DNA of 64,000 nt from assembly GCA_019009955.1 (NCBI GenBank), contig CM032232.1:55335001-55399000 (forward strand), read 5' to 3'. The DNA is from Riptortus pedestris. Lineage: Eukaryota > Arthropoda > Insecta > Hemiptera > Alydidae. The notes beneath the pieces were generated by a model that made no database searches, was not told the origin of the DNA, and saw only the letters and a program-made list of their open reading frames with translations. The translations under genes and the position numbers were made by a program. Position 1 is the stretch's first letter, and the number at the start of each line of letters is the position of its first letter. Positions 55,229 to 64,000 of this stretch are shown here, in pieces.

Positions 55229-55799
55229 AAATTCCATTTAACACAGCGAATTGATAGTGAGCGTTATTGAAGTGAAATCTCAGTCTTTGAAATTCAGTAT
55301 GTGCCTTTCCCGTTCTGGCAGGTCTTCTGGTGAAGACCATGTATTGGAACGTTTGTCAAAAATTCTAAATATTTTTGTCAACGTCGTAAATGATCTGATT
55401 ACGCTCTTATTTAACCGTGACAAAAGAAAATACCTTAATATTGCTGAAAACTAAAACCGGTGGCTTCGTCGCTACGAGCCCTTTATCACGTTCGCTAGTT
55501 CGAAGCGATCTATTTTTGCCGATACTTGCGAAATAAAATAAAACGACATTTTTCTCAGGAATATCTCTCCAGTCACCCCGACCTAAATTACTGGAGAGGA
55601 ATCTGCTGCCTCCAGCCAAATATTTAGCCCGCCGTCGATTTCCGTAAGGTTCAATTTAGTGCTTCAATTGCTTTTTCGGAATCATTAAATCATCTCCTTA
55701 TAAAGGATTATGAACTCAGAGACATTGCTTGTAAGAATGTTTATTAATTTTGCGTCTTGCCCTTGACAACTCCTTTCCAATAAAAATCCGATTAGCAAA
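55229..55799. other. interval with overlapping short frames
   Basis: A 67-codon plus frame (55251-55454) and a 70-codon minus frame (55407-55619) overlap by 48 bases. Neither has a recognised domain. No repeat family seen. Confidence 0.3.
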
Positions 55800-56250
55800 A
55801 ATGGGCGTTCAATAAAATATGAACTGATGATGTCATTACTTCGTATTTGCGTGTATCTCGTCAACTAATGCTCTGCTGGAAGCAATATTGGGTACTTAAG
55901 TTGGGAATAAGACGTGGCATGGTCTATTAACTTATTGTTAAAACGAGATTACTAAAAGAGGGGATTTATGAAAGACTACAAATTAAAAAATGCAAAAATC
56001 TCGGTTAATATTCAAGATAGATAAATAGAGAATAGGACAATATTTATTGAAAATTAAATTTGCCACTAGATTGGTAGGATATAAATTTTCCAGCCAATTC
56101 ATAGTAATGGAGATATTTTGAATTTCCGATTTTCACTCTTTCGAGCCCCCCCCCCCCTCCACTCTATATTAGACCATGACAATTATTTTTACATGAAACG
56201 TTTATATATCGACTCATACAAAAATTGCGAACGCTAGAGTGGTAACATAT
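55800..56250 (+). mobile_element. Helentron-like element, linker and module
   Basis: 'gatgatgtcattacttcg', 'tgcaaaaatctcggttaata', C-run 56147-56158, and 'gcgaacgctagagtggtaac'. Stops before the TA core. Confidence 0.65.
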
Positions 56251-56317
56251 ATGTAAAAGGGACATATTAAGGCGAATTGTTTTCAGCCTTCAGTAAACCT
56301 CCACTTCGGCGCATCGG

Positions 56318-56397
56318 GTTTTTAGTAGATTCCCTTGAGGGAAATGAATGAGGGAAAGGAGATTACGAAAATGAGGTCCGTTCAAAACTATGTATAT
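56318..56397 (-). mobile_element. Helentron-like element, 3' end
   Basis: Hairpin 'gattcccttgagggaaat' and 'gaaaatgaggtccgttcaaa', leading to a TA tract that holds the next Helitron. Confidence 0.65.
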
Positions 56398-57047
56398 ATA
56401 TTCGTTATATATATAATTCTACTGTACGTATGTATGTCAGTGAACACCTCCTAAACGGCTGGACCAATTTGAATGAATTTTGTTGTTCCGTTTTGGGTGT
56501 CGCCCTGAATGGTTTAGCGTCATAAATCACCCTGGCAGATGGAGCAGGAGTGGGGGTTTGTAAGGGAGGCCTAAAATTAAAAATAGCGATATTTCGTTTC
56601 ATATTGGTTTTTTGGCAAATATCTACAGGTTAAAAGTTTTTTATGCTGTTATTATGAGTAATTTTTGTTATATTCACTTTTGGCGTATAACAGAATATAA
56701 ACGAGATATACACTAAAAAATTAAAGTGGGAGCCAACAATTTTATTGGGCACTAACGGTTGAACTGAACTTAAAAAAACTCGGTATGTGAATTAGCATTT
56801 ATTCTTCCGTTATTTTAAGGTATATTAAATTTTTTAGGTTCGAATGGGAGTGGGGGTTATAAGGGAGGCCTGATTAAAAAAAAATCGGGATATTTCATTG
56901 TCTATTTGTTTTTAGGCAAACATGTACATAACAAAAGTTGTTTTTTGTGTTATTAAAAGTAGCTACTGTTTTAAAAATAATATTATTAAATTCAATATCC
57001 TAATCGCTTAATATATCTTGCAGGACAACGTCTTTCGGATCCGCTAG
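56398..57047 (+). mobile_element. Helitron, related subfamily
   Basis: 'aacacctcctaaacggctgg', two units of the roughly 300-bp repeat (near 56548 and 56848), then 'ggacaacgtctttcggatcc' and CTAG (57044-57047) followed by T. TA sequence on both sides. No Rep/helicase frame. Confidence 0.8.
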
Positions 57048-57064
57048 TATATATATACCACCTC

Positions 57065-57180
57065 TATATTCTTTTGAACGGACATCATTTTCTTCATTTA
57101 CTAGGAATAATCAATGGATATTTAAAATGTTTTTCTTTAATCTTGTGATAATTTTCATAAAGCGAATTGTGCTAAAACAC
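57065..57180 (+). mobile_element. Helentron-like element, 3' end
   Basis: 'cttttgaacggacatcattt', 'aataatcaatggatatttaa', 'ataaagcgaattgtgctaa'. Hairpin decayed. Confidence 0.5.
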
Positions 57181-57905
57181 AAAATACGATATTAACAGTT
57201 TCCATTCAAGATCTGCTAACCGTACTATGTGAGTTAAACTAGAAAAATAGTGTGTTGTTTCATGCCCCGTAGTACAGCCAATTTCCTGCTGCGAATAAAG
57301 CGTTTGATATTAACACAACAAGAAATTAACATAAAAATAAACTCCTTCGCCTTGAGAAAAATATTCGCGAGTACTCCGTAGATTTAGCATAATATTTTAA
57401 GCTTGCTATGTTCATCAACAAAACAATAAAAATGATTTATGATTCAAGTAGATGAATCATATCTAACAAAAAAAAAGTAAACATTTCCTGTAAATTACTA
57501 CAGGAATGTAAATATTTGTCAGGTGTAGCTCATTACCGGAATTTCTATTTTTCTTCAACGATTTTCATTCATTAACGAATCAGTTCAATAGACTCAACGA
57601 AGTAGGTTACTCACTATCTGAAAATCTTCATTACGGAGAATACTTTGTCGTGTAGATTTGACAGCTATAGTTGTTATAGGGGATTGATGTAATATATTTT
57701 ACTTGTTAATAAACATTCTTATTTTTTTTTAATGTTTAACAAATAATTAAGCTTGGAAAGGACCAGATATTTACTTATTATTTTCTGCGCGAACTCCTCA
57801 AACTTTGGGTTTGATGTTTTAAGGCTCATAGAATCCGTCATTAATAAGTATAAAACCATATGTCAACCATTTGCAAGTTTGTACAAGTTTGCATCTCCTT
57901 ACAAC

Positions 57906-57908
<3 letters not shown>
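57181..57908. other. AT-rich interval without recognised feature
   Basis: Nothing supported apart from a possible SINE-head scrap at 57210-57245 ('ctaaccgtactatgtgagtt'). Confidence 0.35.
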
Positions 57909-57962
<54 letters not shown>

Positions 57963-57972
57963 TTTATATATA

Positions 57973-58061
<89 letters not shown>

Positions 58062-58080
58062 GTATTAGTATATATATATA
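57909..58080. repeat. (CA)n then repeated (TA)n tracts
   Basis: (AC)n at 57909-57946, then several (TA)n runs separated by 'tctg' and 'tttatat'. Three overlapping Tyr-Ile repeat frames here are artefacts. Confidence 0.95.
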
Positions 58081-58094
58081 ATTTAACTTATCAT

Positions 58095-58245
58095 GTAACC
58101 TAGAGTAGAGAGTTCGATTCTCACCTGGGCAATAGGAATTTGTTAAGTGACGAACTCATTAAATAAAATCCTCAGTCCCACCCTGACCAATGAAGGGTGG
58201 TAAAATATAGACTATCGCGTCCAATTTAGCCTTACAAATAATTTA
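58095..58245 (+). mobile_element. SINE lacking A-box part
   Basis: 'agagttcgattctcacctgg', 'aagtgacgaactcattaaat', 'agtcccaccctgacc', diverged end. Confidence 0.75.
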
Positions 58246-58307
58246 TCATGCAATTCATGCTGCTAAGATTATTCGGAGTGGCTTATCTATCCGTCAGAAC
58301 AATTTTT

Positions 58308-58520
58308 TTAGACGTCCACTTTCTGCTACTACAGCTAATTGGGACGGGTCATCTACAGGTTACCACCCTTTTCTAGCTAGGGTAGGACTACGGATTTTAT
58401 GTAATGACTTCGTAACTTGATAAATTCCTATTGCCATGGCAGGAATCCAACTTGCCACTTTGTCTTGTGAGATAATGATCAACGCCATAACTCACATGGC
58501 TGACCTGATCCCCACAATTT
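58308..58520 (-). mobile_element. tRNA-derived SINE, diverged
   Basis: 'gctaattgggacgggtcatc', 'ttaccacccttttctagcta', B-box region 'ggaatccaacttgccac', head 'cacatggctgacctgatccc'. It faces the copy at 58095-58245. Confidence 0.8.
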
Positions 58521-59689
58521 TTAAGCATTGGTCTTCAAATTGCGTGTTCTTGAAATTTATTATTTCTAGCTCAATTATTTTACTGTTAACTTTAGGAAAT
58601 AAAGTAATTCTTACAAAAATGAACTATTTTTCAGCACATTTTTTTTACTAAGAAATTAGTTAATGAAGCCCTCTCCACGGATTTATGTATATACATGTGA
58701 CAGTATTTGGTCTAGTTTCGCTATTTTTATGATAGCCACTTAACCCGATATTTATACTTTTATGGTAAATTTGTGGAGATCAAGAATGTCATAAAATGGA
58801 CAGAGGCCGATAGGAATTTCTAGATGGGCAAAAGCTGGTCTGTTGTCAAGCAACGGATTGAAAAACTCTTTGTGCATCTTGATAAGAAGACTACGTTCAA
58901 GACTTATCCACTCACCATCACACGTGCCTTTCACTTTCTACATTATGTATAATCTATACTTTCGATTGAGTCGGAGCAAAAGAAGAAGTAGGAATTAAGA
59001 GTCCACCGATGATGTGGAAAATGTTTTTATGATGGAAAATTGTTGGTAATTATAACGACCACACTCCGCATAAATTTTTGTAGTGGAACTTCCCATAATT
59101 GATTCATCCTTCTATGAGATGAGTCTACCATCTTAAATGTAGTTTCCATTCTGAAGAGTCTTTTAACTAATGAAGTCTAAAAGTCTGTGTTGACATTCGT
59201 GTGTCATTAGGAACTCGTGGAAATTTTCCACCATCCTTCTGTCTAATATTAATGACGGATGTGTGACGCAATGCTGCAGTCGGAAGTCACGAGTGGGGGA
59301 TCTCCCTTAGCGGCTTTTGACTGGTTCGAAAAAAAAAAGAAGGGTACAGTTCGGGCCATTCAGACAGACAATGGACCGTGTGTAGAGTCACGGCCTCCTG
59401 ACTAAAAGGCTAGTGAGTAAGTCACCTTTCCCGAAGATGCCGGGTGTGACTTATGCCGGGATGTGAGGGGCCGATCAGTGGAAGAGGGGGAAGTCCCCGG
59501 GGAAGGAAGGTTTCGCCGATCGGTGTAACCTGGGAGGGGTCAGCCTTGACGGAGGCCGGCCCAGTCAGCTGGTCCACTGGTTTACTGACCTCTTCCTCTA
59601 ACACAAACACCTCACTTATGTAATATATCTTAAGCGCGCGTTCGCCCTCACATCCTACACTACTACCACTCTAATATACGCTATAGATA
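58521..59689. other. interval with GC-rich block
   Basis: 59380-59640 is strongly GC-rich. A 62-codon minus frame there has no recognised domain. It may be part of the LINE that follows, or a separate insert. 58521-59330 shows nothing. Confidence 0.35.
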
Positions 59690-59769
59690 TTGTACTTAAT
59701 ATGAAGACATATACTCAACCAATCCCCTAATTATTGATAGTTTTAACAGTATTCATAGACTAAAAAAGT
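59690..59769 (+). pseudogene. LINE RNase H fragment, left side of a split copy
   Basis: The frame STNPLIIDSFNSIHRLKK resembles the RNase H block 'IITDSLSSI..L' that carries an active-site Asp. It is cut by a Helentron 5' end. The right side of the same domain resumes at 60664. Short, so moderate confidence; the matching right half strengthens it. Confidence 0.55.
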
Positions 59770-60662
59770 CCGTCACGCAGGAGCTGCGTGAACTAAGCAG
59801 ATTTCCCTCGTGAAGTTTAATAATAGATATACCTACATACTACTAACACAACACCGCCGTGAATATTAAGTGAATAAATACAAACGATAATAAGAAACCT
59901 CCCGACGGCAAACAAACAGTTCTGCCAACTTCTTGCCGGAAAGAAAAACAATTACTGTAATAAATCTGAATATAACGTATTAATTTGATTGAAAACTATT
60001 TACTATATCCAGTTCTGTAATTTATAATAAATCAGAATTATTTTTATCTCAATCAATCAAATTTAAGTAGTGCAAATACTTAAGAGGGGGTGGGGTCACC
60101 AGAATACATTTGCATGTATTTCGTATAATAAATATCTCTTGACAACAATATTTGGTATTTAAGGTTCGAATGATGTAGTTTATTTCATAACCGAGTATTG
60201 TTTATGGAACATGAGTAAAGTGGGGGTTTGCTGAAGGCTGAAAACTGAATTATGCAAATAGCCTGGTAAATATGCAAGATAGAGAACAACAATATTTATA
60301 GTACATTTAATTTTCTATAAGATTGATTCTATACATGTTTATGATTCGACGTACAGTAACGGAGGTATTTCGAATTTTCAAAAATTCTCCCCCACTAAAC
60401 CCACTCTCCCACTGGTCCGATTTCAGCCGTTAACGAACTTAATCTTTCATTTTACATAAAACGACTAAATATCGAGTTTGGTAACGATTAAATAATAATT
60501 GCGACGGCTAGAGCGGTAACAGACGAATATTTGTATACAGTTTTGAATGGACCTCATCTTCGTCATCTCTGAGGTAGGATCGATGGACACTTGAAGACAT
60601 TTTTCGAAAATCGCGTCACGAGTACGACCTCAATAGCTGATTTCCCGTAAGGAAAATCTGCT
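59770..60662 (+). mobile_element. Helentron-like element, full length, inserted in a LINE
   Basis: 5' end TCCGTCACGCAGGAGCTGCG, AGCAGATTTCCC, long spacer ('acttaagagggggtgggg'), linker ('gctgaaggctgaaaactg'), one module, 'gcgacggctagagcggtaac', no TA tract, 3' block 'gtaggatcgatggacacttg', hairpin, terminus CTAA (60659-60664 overlap by As). Confidence 0.88.
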
Positions 60663-60663
60663 A

Positions 60664-61185
60664 AAAACACATTACTATTTATTGGTTACCCGGCCAAGTG
60701 GTCATTTCTCAAAGTAATATAGTAGACAAAGCAGCCAAAACAATCAACTGAACTTGAATAAATAGATTTGTTGGACATAGCTCACCAAGACTCTTTCTCT
60801 CAAATAATAAAACTCGTAATTAATGAATGGAATAATTTATGGTATAACACTGACAGTAAACTTAGAGAAATCAAGTCAAACACGCTCAACTGAACTTGAA
60901 GTAATAGAAACTCTAAAAGAGAAGAAATTGTACTTACACGCCTACGCACAGGACACACTAGACTAAAACATACACATCTAATGAGCAGGGAAGGTGAACC
61001 TATGTGTCGCTACTGCAATAGAACGCTGACTGTAAAACACATGCTAACTGACTGCACACAAGTAAAAACGTATCCATGGCTACAAATTTATACGAACTAC
61101 TAGCCAGCAGTACACGACTACTAGCCAATTTACAGATGATGTTTTTAAGTATTTAAGAAATAATGGATTATTTGATGAAATATAA
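60664..61185 (+). pseudogene. LINE ORF2: RNase H end and C-terminus
   Basis: The frame at 60677 gives IYWLPGQVVISQSNIVDKAA, the RNase H 'W.PGH.GI.GNE.VD.AAK' block with the His replaced by Gln. A later frame (60918 on) gives REEIVLTRLRTGHTRLKHTH then LMSREGEPMCRYCNRTLTVK and HMLTDC, the full CCHC pattern C..C...LTVKH....C of Jockey/CR1-type LINEs. The end DDVFKYLRNNGLFDEI with a stop at 61183-61185 matches the usual C-terminus. In-frame stops and frameshifts between the blocks make it non-coding. The 3' region to about 61570 is AT-rich. Confidence 0.85.
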
Positions 61186-61570
61186 AAGCTATTATTACCA
61201 TTATGAAAGTTATATATAGCAAACACTGGACGTGGATTATGTTTTACCTCATTAGCCCAGTTTAACTATTTTTCTCTTAGGTTTTGTTTTATCTTTATTT
61301 TATTTTTTTCTTCATGTTTTAAATATACTAACAATTTATATTTAGTTTTCTCCATTCTATTTATTTTGTAGATTTGGAAAAGCTTAGCTTTGTAAAAAAA
61401 TTTTAATGTTTATTTAAATTTGTAAAATTATATTCTAACATGTTAAAAGATGAATCGTCATTGTAGCGGCATCTCAAAAAAAAGTTATAATAGATATTAT
61501 ATAAACCGAATTTATGAACCTATAAAGACTAGACAAGGAAAAACTAAAACCGGATGGCTCTCTTGCTATT
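61186..61570. other. AT-rich sequence after LINE stop
   Basis: Probably includes the LINE 3' untranslated region. No poly-A boundary can be placed. Confidence 0.35.
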
Positions 61571-61652
61571 AAAGTCTAAAACGGCAGTCACGAAGGGGCT
61601 GCGTAAACTAAGCAGATTTCCCACGCGTAGTTAGGCATACTATTGATCTCTT
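61571..61652 (+). mobile_element. Helentron-like element, 5' end
   Basis: 'cagtcacgaaggggctgcg', AGCAGATTTCCCACG, and the subfamily segment 'tattgatctctttctcacca'. Followed by a mariner scrap. Confidence 0.7.
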
Positions 61653-61654
61653 TC

Positions 61655-61815
61655 TCACCATACGTTTTAATAGGTTGTAAAATGAGTTCATGACGTTTTT
61701 TTTGTTTTTTTTTTGTTTTTTTTGCAATTTTGAGTTTTGAAGCACCCGAAATAAGTGAAAATATGTTGGGGCGAGGTCTGGTGAATAGGGTGGACGGGGG
61801 ATCACAAAATATTTG
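61655..61815 (-). pseudogene. mariner transposase fragment around the third Asp
   Basis: The minus-strand frame contains PRPPYSPDLAPTYFHLFRVL followed by QNSKLQKKQKKNKKN and NSFYNLLKR. This matches the mariner block 'HPPYSPDLAP.D.HLF.SL...L', in which the Asp of SPDLAP is the third catalytic residue. Only about 50 codons remain; the first two acidic residues, the DNA-binding region and terminal repeats are absent. A T-rich stretch (61698-61722) has expanded the Lys-rich segment. It lies inside Helentron sequence. Confidence 0.8.
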
Positions 61816-62300
61816 AGATATACCAAAACGTATAGAACTACAATTTTAAAACAATAGTAATTTAACACGATTGGTTTTATAATATTATTCAATCCAACTC
61901 ATAAAAACGGAGGTTTGTTTAATTTTAAAAATTCCCCTCCCTCTTAAACTCTTCTATATTCCTTTTCCTGTTTCAGCCACTAACGAATATAATCATTAGT
62001 CATGAATAAATCATCATGGATCATATATAAATAAACGTTTTCGAGTTAAATAGGTAAAATCTTAAATTTTCTTAAATAGGTAATCTTGACGTAACCATAA
62101 TACCTCACACAGTAGAAGTTCATTGAAAGCAATATTTGCTATTTGAGCTTCCAATAAAGTGGTTCAAAATATAATAGCTTATTGATAATATGAGATTAGT
62201 AGGAGTAGTAGGGGGTTTACAGACGGCTGAAAACGAACAACTGCAAATATCTCGGTTAATTTTTATAATAGAGAAAACATAACAACAATAATAAAAACCA
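61816..62300 (+). mobile_element. Helentron-like element, two-module core
   Basis: First module (61850-62030), linker ('gagttaaataggtaaaatct', 'gagattagtaggagtagtag', 'acggctgaaaacg'), start of the second module ('caaatatctcggttaa'). Confidence 0.65.
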
Positions 62301-62307
62301 TGTTATT

Positions 62308-62440
62308 AAATTATTATTTATTAACCTGCACATTTTGCAACTAAAGCTAATTGGGGCGGGTTATCCACAGGTTTTCTAGCCATGGTGAGACTAAGAATTT
62401 TATTTAATGAATTTCGTCACTAAATAAATTGCCCAGGCGA
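62308..62440 (-). mobile_element. SINE 3' half, inserted in a Helentron
   Basis: (TAA)n tail, 'gctaattggggcgggttatc', 'atgaatttcgtcactaaata', then breaks. Helentron module sequence resumes at about 62450 ('attgctataagatta'). Confidence 0.75.
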
Positions 62441-62449
62441 ATAGGCATT

Positions 62450-62640
62450 TATAGGCAAATAAATTGCTATAAGATTACATGTTTTGCTAATTTACGTATA
62501 ATAACGGAGATAGGTCTAAAATATATATATTTAAACTTCTCTGTTACCACTCTAGCGGTCGTAATTTTTATCTTATCGTTACCAAACTTTATATGTAAGC
62601 GTTTTATTTAAAACTAAAGATCAAGTTCGGCAGAAAACTG
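62450..62640. mobile_element. Helentron-like fragments of both orientations
   Basis: 62450-62515 is plus-strand module ('cgtataataacggagat'). 62535-62635 is minus-strand ('ccactctagcggtcgtaatt', 'cgttaccaaactttatatgt'). Confidence 0.55.
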
Positions 62641-63457
62641 TCATATTTATGTGGTTCCGTAGACTTCCTCCCTTGGCTGAATGTTTGTCTTGTCCAAACC
62701 GGCTTTCTACTCCAGCGGTCTTCTCGTAACTCTTCAATGTGCTAATTTTCAGTAGCTCTACGACTACCTTCTCCTATTGTTGATCCGAACTGGTCGCTGC
62801 CCGGGGTCTTCATTTAGACTTTAAAAACAACAAATAAAAAAAAAGATTTTCCGATCAATCTATCAGAGACCATTCCCGGCTTTCCTAAAATACATATATT
62901 GTGGCCATTCTATTTGATTTAATTATAAAAGTTTTAATTGACGGGCCAAGTTGTGCAATTATGAGCATATCTTGTTTAGGTTGACAAAAACTCATATTAT
63001 CCTAAATAATAAAAGAAATAATCTTCTTAGGTGCATTTTTGCAGAAAAACATATGTGAAACGAAATATGGATATATGATATCCTTCATTTCATTCCTCAT
63101 GTAGAACCCCATTCCAGTTCGTTCCCATGAATGATAAAATAGTTAATAATCATAGAAGAGTACATGCTTATTCACCAATCGACATTTTTTAGTTCGGATC
63201 AGTTGCTTGTGTCCAATAAAATGGTTGACTCCCACTATAGTTTTTTGTGTATATCTGATTTATTCTTCATTATACCAAAAGTTACTTTTAACAAATAACA
63301 AAAATAGCAACATTGTTTACGTACCTGATTGCTGAAAACGAACAGGAAACTAATTGTCGCGACTATTCATAAAATCAAACACCAAAGACAAAACTTGTTG
63401 ATGTTGTTTCAATTCTATGTTAAACGGAAAATTATCTTGAAATTTCGAGAGAAGGAG
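62641..63457. other. interval without recognised feature
   Basis: 62640-62820 is more GC-containing but without a frame. The rest is AT-rich. Confidence 0.35.
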
Positions 63458-63562
63458 AATTTTGAAGGGACCTCATTTTCGTCACTGGATATTTGTAGAT
63501 ATTTTTTAAAAATCGTGCCATGAGTAGAACCTCAATAGCTGATTTTACTTGAGGAAAATCTG
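63458..63562 (+). mobile_element. Helentron-like element, 3' end
   Basis: 'gaagggacctcattttcgtc', 'gtgccatgagtagaacctca' and the hairpin 'gctgattttacttgaggaaa'. It abuts LINE reverse-transcriptase sequence. Confidence 0.65.
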
Positions 63563-63574
63563 GAAATCAGACCA

Positions 63575-63750
63575 TACGATCGAGCAATATGGTTTCCTTG
63601 AACAAATGTTTATTACTTCGGCAACATATGATTTTCTGGGGTCATATAATTCATTGTCTGGATATATATACCTGAGCTTAATTGAAATATTTGACGATTT
63701 AAAAAAGGCCTTTGACTTAGAAGATCATTAAATACTACTGAATGCAGGTA
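63575..63750 (+). pseudogene. LINE reverse transcriptase fragment (motif A region)
   Basis: The frame reads QYGFLEQMFITSATYDFL and IEIFDDLKKAFDLEDH, then a stop at 63729-63731 followed by ILLNAG in phase. 'QYGF....ST..A...FL' and 'F.DL.KAFD.VDH.ILL' are motifs of the non-LTR reverse transcriptase fingers/palm of the CR1/Jockey type. The Asp of KAFD is a catalytic metal ligand. The YADD region and everything else are missing. The remnant is cut at 63770 by a hammerhead-bearing palindrome. Confidence 0.8.
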
Positions 63751-63798
63751 GGATGAAAAAATGTAGGCTACACTTCCACTATAATAATTTAATAACAC

Positions 63799-63837
63799 GG
63801 CAAAGCGCTTTCGATGCTGTGCATCATCGTCAGTGCC
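63799..63837 (-). ncRNA. hammerhead ribozyme motif, opposite strand
   Basis: Mirror of 63933-63971 with all core bases kept: GGCA (63837-63834), CTGACGA (63833-63827), GAAA (63812-63809), AGCGCT (63809-63804), TGCC (63802-63799). The extra base before stem II is T instead of A. Confidence 0.65.
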
Positions 63838-63932
63838 CGAAGGTTTTATATGTTGACCTGTCGGCTCTTGGAGCAAGACTGACTCTGGGAGTCCAGCTCC
63901 AAGAGCCGACAGGTCAACATCGAAAACCATCG

Positions 63933-63971
63933 GGCACTGACGAAGATGCACAGCATCGAAAGCGCTTTGCC
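63933..63971 (+). ncRNA. hammerhead ribozyme motif
   Basis: Stem I GGCA (63933-63936) with TGCC (63968-63971). Core CTGACGA 63937-63943. Stem II GATGC (63945-63949) with GCATC (63953-63957), loop ACA. GAAA 63958-63961. Stem III is the self-complementary AGCGCT (63961-63966). Predicted cleavage is after T63967. One extra base (A63944) sits before stem II. Stem I is only four pairs. Confidence 0.65.
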
Positions 63972-64000
63972 GTGTTAATAAATTATTATAGTGGAAGTGT

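Larger units (their letters stand above)
63770..64000. repeat. foldback palindrome carrying two hammerhead motifs
   Basis: Arms 63770-63874 and 63896-64000 are near-exact inverted repeats around a 21-base centre. Outer ends read acacttccactataa and its complement. It reaches the window edge, so it may be longer. Same architecture as 6836-7086 but unrelated in most of its sequence. Confidence 0.85.

Noticed and set aside
57753..58103. Three overlapping frames rich in Thr-His and Tyr-Ile
   Set aside because: They translate (CA)n and (TA)n tracts in different phases.
63613..63951. 112-codon minus-strand frame
   Set aside because: It spans the LINE fragment and both arms of the palindrome, so it is a by-product of the inverted repeat.

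Overview
This is an AT-rich (roughly two-thirds A+T by eye), repeat-saturated piece of an animal nuclear genome, most likely an arthropod. The reasons are tRNA-derived SINEs, Jockey/I-like LINE 3' ends, piggyBac and mariner remnants, Helitrons, hammerhead-bearing palindromes of the kind linked to Penelope-like elements, long (TA)n/(CA)n/(GA)n tracts, and no operons or dense coding frames. I found no intact host gene. Every recognisable coding stretch is a decayed transposon fragment, apart from a few unassigned short frames and one exon-like 49-bp segment (21051-21099). Species assignment is not possible from the sequence alone.

The dominant component is one family I call here the Helentron-like (HINE-type) element. 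Roughly 45 copies or pieces lie on both strands from start to end. A full copy is about 0.48-0.9 kb. The 5' end carries the short hairpin CGCAGGGGCTGCG followed by AGCAGATTTCCC. A core made of one or two related modules follows, then a simple-sequence tract, usually (TA)n. The 3' end is a hairpin closing with GGGAAATCTGCT and the terminus CTAA. No target-site duplication is seen. Best copies are 12582-13158, 30534-31327, 34997-35607, 36749-37374, 38684-39163, 39674-40345 and 59770-60662. A second, canonical Helitron family ends in CTAG followed by T (11447-11668, 23331-24364, 51595-52578, 56398-57047). About 17 pieces of a tRNA-derived SINE with a (TAA)n tail are concentrated at 42-63 kb.

Layout: 0-6 kb, Helentron pieces and one possible GIY-YIG remnant. 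6.8-7.1 kb, a 251-bp palindrome carrying a hammerhead ribozyme motif. 7.3-8.8 kb, a minisatellite with higher-order structure. 9.3-10.4 kb, LINE tail in a Helentron. 12.6-16 kb, Helentrons. 16.0-17.2 kb, a deleted piggyBac. 19.4-20.7 kb, a second minisatellite. 21-28 kb, dispersed repeats, an exon-like segment, and a Helitron nested in a Helentron. 28.6-29.6 kb, a Helentron with a very long (GA)n core. 30.5-42 kb, the densest Helentron cluster, with tandem, nested and direct-repeat-flanked copies and a second piggyBac family. 42-51 kb, SINE-rich. 51-58 kb, Helitrons, a LINE tail and microsatellites. 59-61.2 kb, a LINE RNase H region split by a Helentron. 61.6 kb, a mariner scrap. 63.5-64 kb, a LINE reverse-transcriptase scrap beside a second hammerhead-bearing palindrome that runs to the window edge.

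The most notable points are the paired opposite-strand hammerhead motifs inside long palindromes, the nested insertion that fixes the Helentron termini, the 160-175-bp direct repeats around one Helentron, and the use of Helentron TA cores as landing sites for other elements.
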